A DNA stretch of 64,000 nucleotides from assembly GCA_001899635.1 (NCBI GenBank), contig MKVQ01000023.1:25683-89682 (forward strand), written 5' to 3'. Source of the DNA: Myxococcales bacterium 68-20 (GTDB taxonomy: Bacteria > Myxococcota_A > Polyangia > Polyangiales > Polyangiaceae). Below, piece by piece: positions 7,572 to 16,400 of this stretch; position 1 is the stretch's first letter, and each line of letters starts with the position of its first letter. The notes below the pieces were generated by a model that saw only the letters and a program-made list of their open reading frames with translations, ran no database searches and had not been told where the DNA came from. Made by a program: the position numbers and the translations under genes.

Positions 7572-9173
7572 GTGAACGACACATCGAAGGACGAGGAGCT
7601 CGTCCCAATCCTCAAGGCGTGCATACGCGATCTCGCTGCACTCAGCGCGCTGCCATCCCTCTGGGTGGGTCGCGAGCCACCGCAGGTCATCGACAGCTTT
7701 CTCGACATCCTGTCGGCCGCGCTACGACTCGACCTCGCCTACTCGCGCATCGAGGATCCGCGCGGAGGTGACACGGTCGAGGCGGCACGCGCCAACGGTG
7801 TCGGGCAACAGCTCTCTCGGACGCGCCTGCAAGAGCTCGCCGCTCGTCTGACTCCGCTGATCGGCTCCGCGACGTCGACGGAGATCAGGAGCCCGCTCGA
7901 CAGCACGACGTTGCGCGTCGCGGTGCTCCCGATGCCGACCGGCGAGGGCGCCGTCTTTGCGGCATCGCGGAGGCCCGACTTCCCGACGCCGCTCGAGTCG
8001 ATGGTGCTCAGCGCAGCGCTCAACCAGCTCACGCTCTGGCTGCGGCTCACACGCTTGCTCGTGGACACGCGCCGCGTCGAGGCGAAGCTCGCCGAGCGCG
8101 AGAGCAGCCACCTGCAGCTGGAGGACGAGAACGCGTACCTGCGCGAGGAGGTCGAGGTCGCCCTCGCGTTCGGAGGCATCGTCGGTCAGAGCCAGGCGCT
8201 GCGCGACATCCTCGCCGAGGTCGAGCTCGTCGCGCCGACGGATGCGACCGTCCTCATCCTCGGCGAGTCGGGCACCGGCAAGGAGCTCCTCGCGCGCGAG
8301 ATCCACGAGCGCAGCCGGCGCGCGGGGCGGCCGCTGATCAAGGTGAACTGCAGCGCGATCCCGCGGGAGATGTTCGAGAGTGAGTTCTTCGGTCACATTC
8401 GCGGCGCATTCACCGGCGCCGTACGTGATCGGCCGGGCCGCTTCAAGCTTGCCGAGAAGGGAACGATCTTCCTCGACGAGGTCGGCGACCTTCCGCTCGA
8501 CCTCCAGCCGAAGCTGCTCCGCGTGCTGCAGGAAGGGCAATACGAGCGGGTCGGCGACGACACGACACGCTCGATCGACGTGCGCGTGATCGCCGCGACG
8601 AATCGCGACCTCGCCCTCGACGTGAGCAAGGGGCGGTTTCGCGAGGACCTCTACTACCGCCTGAGCGTGTTCCCGATCCGCATCCCGGCACTGCGCGATC
8701 GCAAGGAAGACATCGCTCCACTCGCGGCTCACTTCATCGCGCTCGTCTCCAAGGAGATCGGCGCGCCGACACCGCAGGTCCTGGACCACCAGGCCGCGGC
8801 GCTCCGCGCGTACGACTGGCCCGGGAACGTGCGGGAGCTACAGAACGTCATCGAGCGCGCCGTCATCCTCGGGCGCGGCGGTGACATGCGCCTCGACCAG
8901 GTCCTCGGCACCCGCGGAGAGTATCGCCGCCCGACGTCGTCGTCACCGCCACCGCCTCAGCAGCAGCAGCAGCAGCAGCGGCAGATCCTCGAGGAGGTCG
9001 TCTCCGATGAGGAGTGGCGCCGACGTGAGCGCGCGAACCTCATCGCAGCGCTCACCCGCAGCGCCGGGCGAATCTACGGCAGCGGCGGGGCCGCGGAGCT
9101 GCTCGGCGTGAAGCCGTCGACGCTCCAGTCGCGACTTCGCGCGCTCGGCATCCGCGCGCGCGAGCGCGTCTGA
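7572..9173 (+). CDS. Sigma-54-dependent transcriptional activator (GAF-AAA+-Fis HTH)
   Basis: A 533-residue regulator starting at GTG 7572 behind GGAGGGGGG. Residues 1-170 form a GAF-like sensor rather than a receiver. A short coiled segment then leads to the AAA+ domain with Walker A GESGTGKE (231-238), the sigma-54-contacting loop GAFTGA (278-283), a Walker B IFLDEVGD and the R-finger region. A linker has seven consecutive Gln encoded by CAG repeats (463-469). The C-terminus is a Fis-type helix-turn-helix ([21 protein letters not shown]). It should bind upstream sites and drive sigma-54 RNA polymerase. It is divergent from hsp20 and immediately upstream of the YbaK-like gene, both with sigma-54 elements, so it is probably their direct activator. 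Confidence 0.93.
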   Translation: MNDTSKDEELVPILKACIRDLAALSALPSLWVGREPPQVIDSFLDILSAALRLDLAYSRIEDPRGGDTVEAARANGVGQQLSRTRLQELAARLTPLIGSATSTEIRSPLDSTTLRVAVLPMPTGEGAVFAASRRPDFPTPLESMVLSAALNQLTLWLRLTRLLVDTRRVEAKLAERESSHLQLEDENAYLREEVEVALAFGGIVGQSQALRDILAEVELVAPTDATVLILGESGTGKELLAREIHERSRRAGRPLIKVNCSAIPREMFESEFFGHIRGAFTGAVRDRPGRFKLAEKGTIFLDEVGDLPLDLQPKLLRVLQEGQYERVGDDTTRSIDVRVIAATNRDLALDVSKGRFREDLYYRLSVFPIRIPALRDRKEDIAPLAAHFIALVSKEIGAPTPQVLDHQAAALRAYDWPGNVRELQNVIERAVILGRGGDMRLDQVLGTRGEYRRPTSSSPPPPQQQQQQQRQILEEVVSDEEWRRRERANLIAALTRSAGRIYGSGGAAELLGVKPSTLQSRLRALGIRARERV

Positions 9174-9229
9174 TTCGAACGACGAGCCGATGAACGGTGT
9201 CGGGGAGGATCCCGAGGTCGACCACGCGC

Positions 9230-9245
9230 TGGCGAGGCGCTTGCA
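9230..9245 (+). promoter_or_regulatory. Sigma-54-type promoter of the YbaK-like gene
   Basis: TGGCGAG, GCGC, TTGCA. The -12 box is perfect, the -24 box has two mismatches in weak positions, and spacing is correct. The predicted start near 9256 is 40 bases before the ATG at 9296. Confidence 0.6.
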
Positions 9246-9295
9246 GCAGCCCCGAGCGAACCGCGCCGGCGCACGGCCTTGAAGGGGTTTGTCTC

Positions 9296-9799
9296 ATGCT
9301 CGACATGATCGTTCGGTACCTGCACGAATCGCTGATCCCGTTCCGCCTCTCGAGCTACCCGAGCCTGGAGCACTTGCCGAAAGCGGCTCAGCCAATCCCG
9401 AAGTACGCCGTGCTCGTCGATACACAGCTCGCGGTGGTCGCCGACAAGCTCACCATCCTCTGCTTCGTCGCGACGGACCACGTCGACCTCTCCGCCCTTG
9501 CGAACGAGCTCGACGCAGGAGTGGTCGACGCGACGGCGGACGACCTGCCCGACGCGCTCAAGCGCTACGAGGGACCACCGCCGCCGCTCGGCCAGCTCTT
9601 CGGGATCCCCGTGATCGTCGACGAACGGGTGACGCACTGGACGAGCCTCGTCTGCCAACCCTTCGGCGAGAGCGACTACGTCGAGATCCCATACGACGAT
9701 TTTGCGCGCCAGGAGCAGCCGCGCATCTCGTCCTTCGCGCGCGCCGGAGAGCTACCCGCGCACGCAGGTGCGGCGGCCGCCGCATCGACTGCCGGCTGA
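9296..9799 (+). CDS. YbaK/EbsC-domain protein (aminoacyl-tRNA deacylase-like)
   Basis: A 167-residue protein. The ATG at 9296 follows GAAGGGG; a second ATG at 9305 is possible. The sequence shows an N-terminal helix followed by YPSLEHLPKAAQPIPKYAVLVDTQLAVVADK and a glycine-containing loop RYEGPPPPLGQLFGIPVIVD with strictly placed acidic residues, the pattern of YbaK/ProX trans-editing domains found next to stress genes in several phyla. Classical members hydrolyse mischarged Cys- or Ala-tRNA(Pro). Whether this divergent copy is catalytic is unknown. It is the first gene of a probable unit with the DsbA-like and DJ-1-like genes and has its own sigma-54 promoter. Confidence 0.7.
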   Translation: MLDMIVRYLHESLIPFRLSSYPSLEHLPKAAQPIPKYAVLVDTQLAVVADKLTILCFVATDHVDLSALANELDAGVVDATADDLPDALKRYEGPPPPLGQLFGIPVIVDERVTHWTSLVCQPFGESDYVEIPYDDFARQEQPRISSFARAGELPAHAGAAAAASTAG

Positions 9800-9859
9800 C
9801 CCGACCCGACGAGCCTCGTCGATCGAGGTCGGGCTTGCGCTCGAAGCCATACCGCCCGG

Positions 9860-9875
9860 TGGCATCCGCGATGCA
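9860..9875 (+). promoter_or_regulatory. Possible sigma-54-type promoter of the DsbA-family gene
   Basis: TGGCATC, CGCG, ATGCA with correct ten-base spacing and three mismatches in total. The predicted start near 9886 leaves a 15-base leader with GAGG before ATG 9901. Weaker than the hsp20 and YbaK elements. Confidence 0.4.
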
Positions 9876-9900
9876 CCGGAGTGATCCGACGAGGTGCACG

Positions 9901-10473
9901 ATGAGTCGACTCACTGAGCCGCTCGGCCCGCAGGATCACGTGCTCGGTAGACCAGGCGCCCCGGCCCAGATCGTGGAGTACGGCGACTACGAGTGCCCCT
10001 TCTGCGCGCGAGCGCACCACGAGATGGCCGAGGTCCTGCGCTGCGCCGGCAAGGACGTCTGCTACGCCTTCCGTCACTTCCCGCTCGCGCAGATCCATCC
10101 ACATGCCTTGCTCGCCGCGCAGGCCGCGGAGGCGGCTGGAGCGCAAGGCCGCTTCTGGATGATGCACTCGATGCTCTTCGAGAACCCGGACGCGCTCGGC
10201 CCCAGCGACCTCATGGTCTACGCGGAGACGCTCGGCCTCGACGTGCGCCGCTTCGCCCGCGAGCTCCGTAACGGCGCGCACCTCCCGAAGGTCGAGAGCG
10301 ACTTTCGGACCGGCGTCCGGAGCGCCGTCAACGGAACGCCGACGTTCTTCATCGATGGCGTTCGCCACGACCGCGGCTGGCACGCCGAGAGCCTCACGAC
10401 GGCCGTCCGGGAGGCGACGGAGCGAGCAGCAGCGGTCCTCTCTCCCCCGTATCCGTCGTCCCTCCACCGGTAG
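9901..10473 (+). CDS. DsbA-family thiol oxidoreductase (thioredoxin fold)
   Basis: A 190-residue protein without signal peptide, so probably cytoplasmic. It begins with a short strand, then VEYGDYECPFCARAH with the active-site CPFC at 32-35. A helical insert follows, then the cis-Pro loop VNGTPTFFIDG near residue 155. This is the DSBA/FrnE-like group that includes many cytosolic or membrane-tethered disulfide reductases and NhaA-fused domains. It reduces or makes protein disulfides during oxidative stress. It lies between the YbaK-like and DJ-1-like genes, with 35 bases to the latter, which suggests one transcript. A thioredoxin-like gene is also a standard part of stress-tolerance loci. Confidence 0.88.
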   Translation: MSRLTEPLGPQDHVLGRPGAPAQIVEYGDYECPFCARAHHEMAEVLRCAGKDVCYAFRHFPLAQIHPHALLAAQAAEAAGAQGRFWMMHSMLFENPDALGPSDLMVYAETLGLDVRRFARELRNGAHLPKVESDFRTGVRSAVNGTPTFFIDGVRHDRGWHAESLTTAVREATERAAAVLSPPYPSSLHR

Positions 10474-10508
10474 AGCAACGGGCCCGGACCCGAGCGGAGG
10501 ACCATGAC

Positions 10509-11264
10509 ATGAGGTCGGAGTGGCAGAAACTGCGCGGCAAGAGGATCGCGATCCTTGCAGGCGACGGCTTCGAATACGTCGAGCTCGTCGTCCCGAAGAA
10601 GGCTCTGGAGCGCGCAGGCGCGGACACGGAGGTCGTCTCGCTGCACGAGGGCAAGATCCGCGGGATGAACATCACCGAGCCGACGAGAGCGGTGCGGGTC
10701 GACTGCACCCTCGAGGCCGCCGATCCGGACCGCTACGACGCGCTCCTCATCCCTGGTGGCTTCATCGGCCCCGACTTCATTCGCCAGAGCGGGAAGGCGC
10801 GAAGCTTCGTCCGGGCGTTCGACGCGGCGGGCAAGCCGATTGCCACGCTCTGCCATGGTCCCTGGCTGCTCGTGTCGGCGGAGCTGGTACGCGGACGCGT
10901 CCTCGCGTCGTGGCCCGGGGTCCGCGATGACATCGTCCACGCAGGGGGCGTCTGGCGCGACGAGCCGGTGGTCATCGATGGGAACTGGGTCTCGAGCCGA
11001 GGTCCCGCAGACCTCCATGTCTTCGTCCCCGTCATGATCGCGCTGTTCACCGGCCCGGCCGAGGAGCAAGCGCCCAGCCCTCCCGAGGAGGCCGCTCCGC
11101 GCCCCGACGTCTCGTCGCCGCAATACGACCGCCCCGTCCCGGCGGCCGTGGAGGCGGCGACCCACCTCCACCGCTCCTCGGCATGGACGATCTTCGGCCT
11201 AACCCTGGCCGTCGGGCTCGTCGTCAGCCTCACCTCCCTCGTGCGCCGCCGTTTGCTCGGCTGA
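10509..11264 (+). CDS. DJ-1/PfpI family protein with C-terminal membrane anchor
   Basis: A 251-residue protein. Residues 10-180 are a DJ-1/PfpI domain with the conserved Glu in GDGFEYVE and the nucleophile elbow IATLCHGPW (Cys115-His116). PfpI-type proteins act as glyoxalases, deglycases or proteases in carbonyl and oxidative stress. A Pro/Glu-rich linker then leads to a single hydrophobic helix near residues 222-245 ending in RRRLLG. This makes it a tail-anchored membrane protein with the catalytic domain in the cytoplasm, which is uncommon for the family. It starts behind GCGGAGGACC, 35 bases after the DsbA-like gene. Confidence 0.88.
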   Translation: MRSEWQKLRGKRIAILAGDGFEYVELVVPKKALERAGADTEVVSLHEGKIRGMNITEPTRAVRVDCTLEAADPDRYDALLIPGGFIGPDFIRQSGKARSFVRAFDAAGKPIATLCHGPWLLVSAELVRGRVLASWPGVRDDIVHAGGVWRDEPVVIDGNWVSSRGPADLHVFVPVMIALFTGPAEEQAPSPPEEAAPRPDVSSPQYDRPVPAAVEAATHLHRSSAWTIFGLTLAVGLVVSLTSLVRRRLLG

Positions 11265-11314
11265 ATCGAGACGTCGGAGCACGAGGCCGTGCGGGTTGGC
11301 GCGGGCGGCTTCGC

Positions 11315-13783
11315 TCAGGCTTTGACCTTCTCGTTCGCAGCGTCGTAGAGCGGCCGGATCGAGGCGACTGCGGGGTAGCTCTTGCCCGCGATCTCGACCT
11401 CCCAGGTGCCCGCATCGAGGTACTTCTGATCGATCGGCACGCCCGCGTCGATCATCGCGAGGCCCACCGCGCCGCCGATGGTGAAGCCGTAGGAGGCCGC
11501 GCGGATGTAGCCGAGCGCCTTGCCGTTCCGCTTCACGATCTCGGCGTGGAACATCAACGGCTCGGGATCCTTCAGGAGGATCTGGACGATGCGTCGAACG
11601 AGCGGGCCCGCGTTCTTCTTCGCGAGCACCGCCTCCTTGCCGAGGAAGCCGCCGGGCTTCTTGAGGTCGAGCGCGAAGCCGAGACCGGCTTCGATCACCG
11701 AATCGGTGTTGTCGATGTCGTGACCGTAGTCGCGATAGCCCTTCTCCATGCGGAGGCTCGCGAGCGCCTTGAGGCCGGCATGCCGGAGACCGAAGCGCTC
11801 CCCCGCCGCAACCAGCTGATCGTAGACGTGCGTCGCCTGCTCCGTCGGGATGTAGAGCTCGTAGCCGAGCTCTCCGAGGTAGGTGATGCGCAGGCAGAGC
11901 GCGCGGGCGAAGCCGATGTCGATCTCGCGAGCGTCGCGGAACGCGAACGCCTCGTTCGACATGTCCGTCGTCGTGATCGACTGGAGGAGCTCGCGCGAGC
12001 GCGGCCCCTGCACGTTGATCTGGGCATACGCCGAGGTCACGTCCGTCACGAACGCATGCGCATCCTCCGGGAAGTGCCTGCGCATCCACGTCTCGACGTG
12101 CCGATGCGCAGTGTCGGAGGCGACGACCATGAAGCGCTCGTCATCGAGCTTCGTGACGGTGAGGTCCGCCTCGAGCGTGCCGCCCTCGTTGAGCCACTGG
12201 GTGTACGTGACGCGCCCCGCGTCGCCGTCGACGTTGCCGCCGGAGAGCCAGTTCAGGAGACGCCCCGCGTCGCGGCCCTGGACGAGGAACTTCGCCATGA
12301 AGGACATGTCCATCAGGATCACGCCTTCCCGCGCGGCCTTGTGCTCCGCCGCCCACTGCGGGAACCAGCTCGGCCTGCCCCACGAGAGCGGACCAGGATC
12401 CGGAGTCGTCCCTTCCGGTGCGAACCAGTCGGCGCCCTCCCATCCGCTCACGTCGCGGAAGTATGCGCCGCGAGCGGCGAGCCGATCGTGAATCGCCGAC
12501 TTCTTCGCGCCGCGCGCGGTCATCATCGAGCGGGTCGGATAGTGGCACTGGTAGACCATGCCGAGCGACTCGACCGTACGCGTGCGGCGGTACTCCGGGT
12601 TCGACTGGTAGCTGTGGAGCCGATCGATGTTGAAGCCGGTGATGTCGACGTCCGCGCGACCGTTGATGATCCAGTGCGCGAGCACGCGCCCGAGCCCGCC
12701 GCCGGTGAGGATGCCGATCGAGTTCAGGCCCGCCGCGACGAAGTAGTTCTTCATCTCGGGGGCCTCGCCGACGCACGGACGGAGGTCGGGCGTGAAGCTC
12801 TCCGGTCCGCAGAAGAACTTCTTCACGCCGACCTCGAGCGTGGCGGGGACGCGCTGCATCGCCTTCTCGACGTACGGCCCCATGCGCTCCCAGTCGGGCG
12901 TGATCTCGCCGAACGAGAAGTCGTCGGGCACGCCCTCGATCTTCCACGGCGCGCAGATCGGCTCGAAGAGGCCGACCATGAGACCGTCGACCTCGCGGCG
13001 GATGTAGCCGTAGGAGCCGGGGTCCTCCAAGACGGGCCAGTTGCCGATGCCCGGGATCTTGTCGGTGATGAGGTAGTAGTGCTCGGCCGACTGGAGCGGG
13101 ACGTTCACCCCCGACCTCGCGCCGAGCTGCCTGGCCCACATGCCGGCGCAGTTGACGACGTAATCGGCCTCGATGTGTCCGTGCGTCGTGTCGACGCCGG
13201 TCACGCGCCTGTGCCCGCCGAGGCCCTTCGCCGTGACGTTCGTCACCGCGACTCCTTCGAGGATGGTGGCGCCCTGCATCTTCGCGCCCTTCGCGAGCGC
13301 CATCGTGACGTCGACCGGGTTGGCGACGCCGTCTTCCTTCACGTAGAACCCGGCCAGGATGTCGTCGACCTTCGCCAGCGGGAAGAGCTCCTTCACCTGA
13401 GCCGGCGAGATCTCGTGGACGTCCACCGCGCAGTGACGGTTGAACGCCGACACGCGACGGTACTCCTCGAGGCGGTCCTTCTCGCACGCCACCTCGATGA
13501 AGCCGACCGGCTTGAACCCCGAATCGAGCCCCGTCTCCGCCTCGAGACGGCCATAGAGGTCGCGGGTGTACTTGCGCATCTCGGTCGACGTCTCGGAGGT
13601 GGAGCCGAACGTCACCATGAGGCCGGCGGCGTGCCAGGTGGTTCCCGACGTCAGGCGGTCCCGCTCGAGGAGCACCACGTCTTTCCACCCCATGTGGGCC
13701 AGGTGATACGCGACGGAGCATCCGATGATTCCGCCACCGATGACCACCACGCGCGCGTGCTTCGGCAAGACCTTCTCGGACAT
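11315..13783 (-). CDS. FAD-dependent dehydrogenase of the dimethylglycine/sarcosine dehydrogenase family
   Basis: An 822-residue, two-part enzyme. Residues 1-430 are a DAO-type FAD domain with VVVIGGGIIGCSVAYHLA at the N-terminus and SGTTWHAAGL, whose His is the covalent flavin site in this family. Residues 440-815 are the FAO/GCV-T folate-binding half (YELYIPTEQATHVYDQL, SLRMEKGYRDYGHD, FLGKEA). Such enzymes demethylate dimethylglycine or sarcosine and pass the one-carbon unit to tetrahydrofolate. The length matches mammalian DMGDH. The ATG at 13783 was preferred over an in-frame upstream start because the domain begins at once. The gene is single, between two unrelated genes. The exact substrate is not readable from sequence. 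Confidence 0.9.
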   Translation of the reverse strand: MSEKVLPKHARVVVIGGGIIGCSVAYHLAHMGWKDVVLLERDRLTSGTTWHAAGLMVTFGSTSETSTEMRKYTRDLYGRLEAETGLDSGFKPVGFIEVACEKDRLEEYRRVSAFNRHCAVDVHEISPAQVKELFPLAKVDDILAGFYVKEDGVANPVDVTMALAKGAKMQGATILEGVAVTNVTAKGLGGHRRVTGVDTTHGHIEADYVVNCAGMWARQLGARSGVNVPLQSAEHYYLITDKIPGIGNWPVLEDPGSYGYIRREVDGLMVGLFEPICAPWKIEGVPDDFSFGEITPDWERMGPYVEKAMQRVPATLEVGVKKFFCGPESFTPDLRPCVGEAPEMKNYFVAAGLNSIGILTGGGLGRVLAHWIINGRADVDITGFNIDRLHSYQSNPEYRRTRTVESLGMVYQCHYPTRSMMTARGAKKSAIHDRLAARGAYFRDVSGWEGADWFAPEGTTPDPGPLSWGRPSWFPQWAAEHKAAREGVILMDMSFMAKFLVQGRDAGRLLNWLSGGNVDGDAGRVTYTQWLNEGGTLEADLTVTKLDDERFMVVASDTAHRHVETWMRRHFPEDAHAFVTDVTSAYAQINVQGPRSRELLQSITTTDMSNEAFAFRDAREIDIGFARALCLRITYLGELGYELYIPTEQATHVYDQLVAAGERFGLRHAGLKALASLRMEKGYRDYGHDIDNTDSVIEAGLGFALDLKKPGGFLGKEAVLAKKNAGPLVRRIVQILLKDPEPLMFHAEIVKRNGKALGYIRAASYGFTIGGAVGLAMIDAGVPIDQKYLDAGTWEVEIAGKSYPAVASIRPLYDAANEKVKA

Positions 13784-13872
13784 TGGCCCACCATACTCGC
13801 TCGCGTTCGGGCCGGCGTCGAGCACGAGTCTCCCCGCTCGACTCCCCCGCCAGGAGGGTCCCATCCTGCCGC

Positions 13873-13887
13873 CGGCACGCGGGACGC
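13873..13887 (+). promoter_or_regulatory. Possible sigma-54-type promoter of the outer-membrane-like protein gene
   Basis: CGGCACG, CGGG, ACGC with correct spacing. A second candidate at 14020-14035 (AGGCCGG, CGCC, TTGCA) has a perfect -12 box and is closer to the ATG. At most one is likely to be used. Confidence 0.35.
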
Positions 13888-14066
13888 CGACGAGAGGCCC
13901 GCCTCAGCCGGGCGATCCGACACGCAACAGCTCGCGTGTGAACGCTCGACCTCGATGGCGGCGCACCGGCGGAGCCGGACCCGGCCCGCACGGCCGTTCC
14001 GTGGTCGAGGTGGCGCTCGAGGCCGGCGCCTTGCACGGCCGGGCGGACTCCGAAGGAGCAACCGCG

Positions 14067-15035
14067 ATGAAGAGCAAGCTTATGAGCGCCGCGATCGCGG
14101 CGACAATCTTCGCCTCGAGCTCGGTGGTGACCGCACGAGAGAGCTCGGAGACGGACACCGAGCAGGCTCGGAGCGAAGAGAAGGCGTCCCCGGCCGAGGC
14201 AGCCCGAAGCCGCGGGGCCAAGCCTGCGAAGCGAAAGGCTGGCGAAAAGGCAGACCCGAAGGCCGGCAAGAAGGGCAAGACCGGCGAGCCCGCCTCCGAG
14301 CGGCTCGAGCGCGAGACCGACGAGGCAACGGAGCCGACAGCGAAGGGGCAGGACGTCGCCGGGAAGAACCAGCGGGACGAGGCCGAGCTGAAGGCGCAGG
14401 ACGCACGCGAGCGAGAGGCCCAGGACAGGAAGGACGCGCAGGACGCCGGCGAGGCTGTCGGCCGAGCGACGACGACCGCGGCGATCGCCATCGTCCAGGC
14501 CGAGCGGGACGTCACACGCGCGCTGGATCAGCCAGGCAAGTACAACGCCGTCGCGGCCACATGGAACCCGCTCGGGATGATCGTCGGCGGACGCGTGAGC
14601 TTCAACGTCGAATACGCGCCGCTGACCCACCACGTGATCATCGTGAGCCCGCATTTCGCCAGTCCGAGCCAGCGGATGAGCGACGGCACCGACAGCACGT
14701 ACGAATATCGATTCACCGGCGTGGGCGGGGAGATCGGCTACCGCTATTACACCGGGCACCGGGGCATGAACGGCATCTTCATCGGGCCTTCGCTCATCGG
14801 CGGCATGTACGACGCGAAGCTCGGTGAGAGCAGCACGCTCTTCACCAACATCGGCCTCGCCGCCGACCTCGGCATCCAGCAGATCTTCTTCGATCACCTC
14901 GCGCTCGGCGCGGGCGCCGGCATCGAATACCTGTACGTGAGCAAGGTCTTCGGCGAGCTCACCACCAGCCCCAGCACGATCGCCGTCTCCGGACTGAAGC
15001 CACGCCTCCTGGCCCAAGCCGGCTACGCGTTCTGA
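14067..15035 (+). CDS. Exported protein with charged helical region and outer-membrane beta-barrel-like domain
   Basis: A 322-residue protein behind AAGGAG. It has a Sec signal peptide (MKSKLMSAAIAATIFASSS, cleavage after VVTA). Residues 25-145 are extremely charged and low in hydrophobicity (Lys/Glu/Ala/Arg), probably a helical or disordered rod. The last ~170 residues alternate in the manner of a small beta-barrel, with repeated Gly/Tyr strands (GEIGYRYYTGHRGMNG, LGAGAGIEYLYV) and a terminal aromatic residue, LAQAGYAF, the usual signature for Bam-dependent insertion. DUF3575/OmpW-like proteins look similar. I would place it in the outer membrane; its cargo is unknown. It lies in the stress block and has sigma-54-like elements upstream. 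Confidence 0.75.
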   Translation: MKSKLMSAAIAATIFASSSVVTARESSETDTEQARSEEKASPAEAARSRGAKPAKRKAGEKADPKAGKKGKTGEPASERLERETDEATEPTAKGQDVAGKNQRDEAELKAQDAREREAQDRKDAQDAGEAVGRATTTAAIAIVQAERDVTRALDQPGKYNAVAATWNPLGMIVGGRVSFNVEYAPLTHHVIIVSPHFASPSQRMSDGTDSTYEYRFTGVGGEIGYRYYTGHRGMNGIFIGPSLIGGMYDAKLGESSTLFTNIGLAADLGIQQIFFDHLALGAGAGIEYLYVSKVFGELTTSPSTIAVSGLKPRLLAQAGYAF

Positions 15036-15627
15036 GACGAGCCGCCGGATCGCGAGACCGGATGCAGGCATCGAACGGCAACGGACCGCACGACAGCGGT
15101 GTTCGTCGAGCGTGCTCGGCACGAGGCTGCCCGACGTCCGCGCTCACGCTCCGCGCTGTGACGATGGTGGTCGTGGCGGACGTGTAGCCGGGGACAGGAT
15201 CGCTCCAAGCTCGGCGCGTCTTCCGTGAGACGCGAGCGTCGACATCCGCCTCGGTGTCGTCGAAGGACCGCGGCGAGCGTGACGCCGGCCGCCATGCCGC
15301 CTCCCCCCTGCCCTTCGCCGTAGGCCTCGCGTCGACCGCGACGGCCGGCGGGGGGCCCGCACCCGCGATGGCGGCATCGACTGGTGGAACGCCGGATGCT
15401 TCGCGGGCGGGGGCGCACCAGCCACACACCATCCCTGCCGGATCGCACGAGACGAGGAAGATGAGCGCACACATGAATGCGCCTGGCTCACGAGCCGCGT
15501 GAGCCGATCGCCGCGGCGGCGGGAGCGTCAGAACGACTGCATCGACTTCGACACGCGGGCCGGATGCGAGCAGCGCTGGTGTTGCTCCTGAACGCCGGTG
15601 TCGAAACTGAAAACGGAGGTTCGAGAC
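15036..15627. other. 592-base stretch without a convincing gene
   Basis: No reading frame here has a good ribosome site and family match. The only feature of interest is a minus-strand lipoprotein-like start at 15474 (see the findings). The last 130 bases hold the upstream region of the BON-domain gene, with a GGCCGGATGCGAGCA element that is only a poor sigma-54 match. The stretch may contain the remains of a decayed gene. Confidence 0.4.
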
Positions 15628-16323
15628 ATGAGGAAAGCCATCGTAGTTCTGCTCGGGGCGCTGAGCGTCGTCGCCTGTTCGAGGGAGAAGCAGCCGCTCG
15701 AGTCCCCCGGCATCACGTCGGTACGCGGCGCCGAACAGGGTCAACGGACGGCCACCGTCGAAGAGGTGAGGACGCGTCTTCTGGAGAAGCGCCCGGGCTC
15801 GGCCGAGGAGATCAAGAGGCTGACCATCGCCAGCCAGGGCGGCATCATCACCTTGACCGGCAAGGTGCAGGACGAAGCGACGCACTCCGATCTCATCAAC
15901 GACGTGCGCGCCATGCCGAACGTCCGTGGCGTGAGGGACGAGATCCACGTGGGCAAGAAGGTCGCGGCCGGGCATCCGGAGCACGGTGGCCAGTACGGCA
16001 CGACGACGACGACCGGCGGAGCGATGCCCCCGCCGCAACAGCAGCCGATCCCGCAGCAACAGCAGCAGCAGCAGCAGCAGCAGGCCCACGAGCAGAAGGA
16101 CTCGAAGAGCGACGCCGTGCGTAAGTCACTCGAGAAGGCCCACCCGAAGTCCGAGTCGGTCATCCACGGGCTGACGATCACCGACGACGGTGAGAACGTG
16201 ACGCTCAGCGGCAAGGTCCCCGACGAGGCCACGCACCGTTCGCTGGTGAAGACCGCGAAGGAGACGCCGGGCGTGAAAAGCATCAAGGACGACCTGAAGG
16301 TCGAGCATCATCACAAGAAGTGA
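15628..16323 (+). CDS. Lipoprotein with two BON domains joined by a poly-Gln linker
   Basis: A 231-residue protein behind GGAGG. Its leader MRKAIVVLLGALSVVAC carries a lipobox ending at Cys17. BON domain 1 (about 42-108) and BON domain 2 (about 160-228) share the pattern GLTI-x-V-x-LSGKVPDEATH. They are joined by a linker with Gly/Thr and a run of ten Gln encoded by one CAG, one CAA and eight CAG codons. BON domains bind phospholipid surfaces; OsmY and Kbp are stress-induced examples. The protein should sit in the periplasm, anchored by lipid. It is next to the stress block. The triplet repeat could change length by slippage without breaking the frame. Confidence 0.9.
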   Translation: MRKAIVVLLGALSVVACSREKQPLESPGITSVRGAEQGQRTATVEEVRTRLLEKRPGSAEEIKRLTIASQGGIITLTGKVQDEATHSDLINDVRAMPNVRGVRDEIHVGKKVAAGHPEHGGQYGTTTTTGGAMPPPQQQPIPQQQQQQQQQQAHEQKDSKSDAVRKSLEKAHPKSESVIHGLTITDDGENVTLSGKVPDEATHRSLVKTAKETPGVKSIKDDLKVEHHHKK

Positions 16324-16344
16324 GCATGACGCTCCGGCGCACGC

Positions 16345-16384
16345 GCGAGCCGGCGCGGTCCTCGTCGGATCGCGACCGGCTCGC
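16345..16384. terminator. Hairpin between convergent BON and HPF-like genes
   Basis: A perfect 9-bp stem GCGAGCCGG/CCGGCTCGC encloses a 22-base loop that itself contains CGCG repeats. It lies between two facing stop codons and probably serves both transcripts. Confidence 0.55.
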
Positions 16385-16400
16385 CGCGCTGGGAGCGACC

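Noticed and set aside
11183..14827. A 1214-codon open frame on the plus strand
   Set aside because: It runs antisense through the well-supported FAD/folate dehydrogenase and its translation is a repetitive Arg/Glu/Val/Asp peptide without any family features. This is a GC-rich shadow frame.
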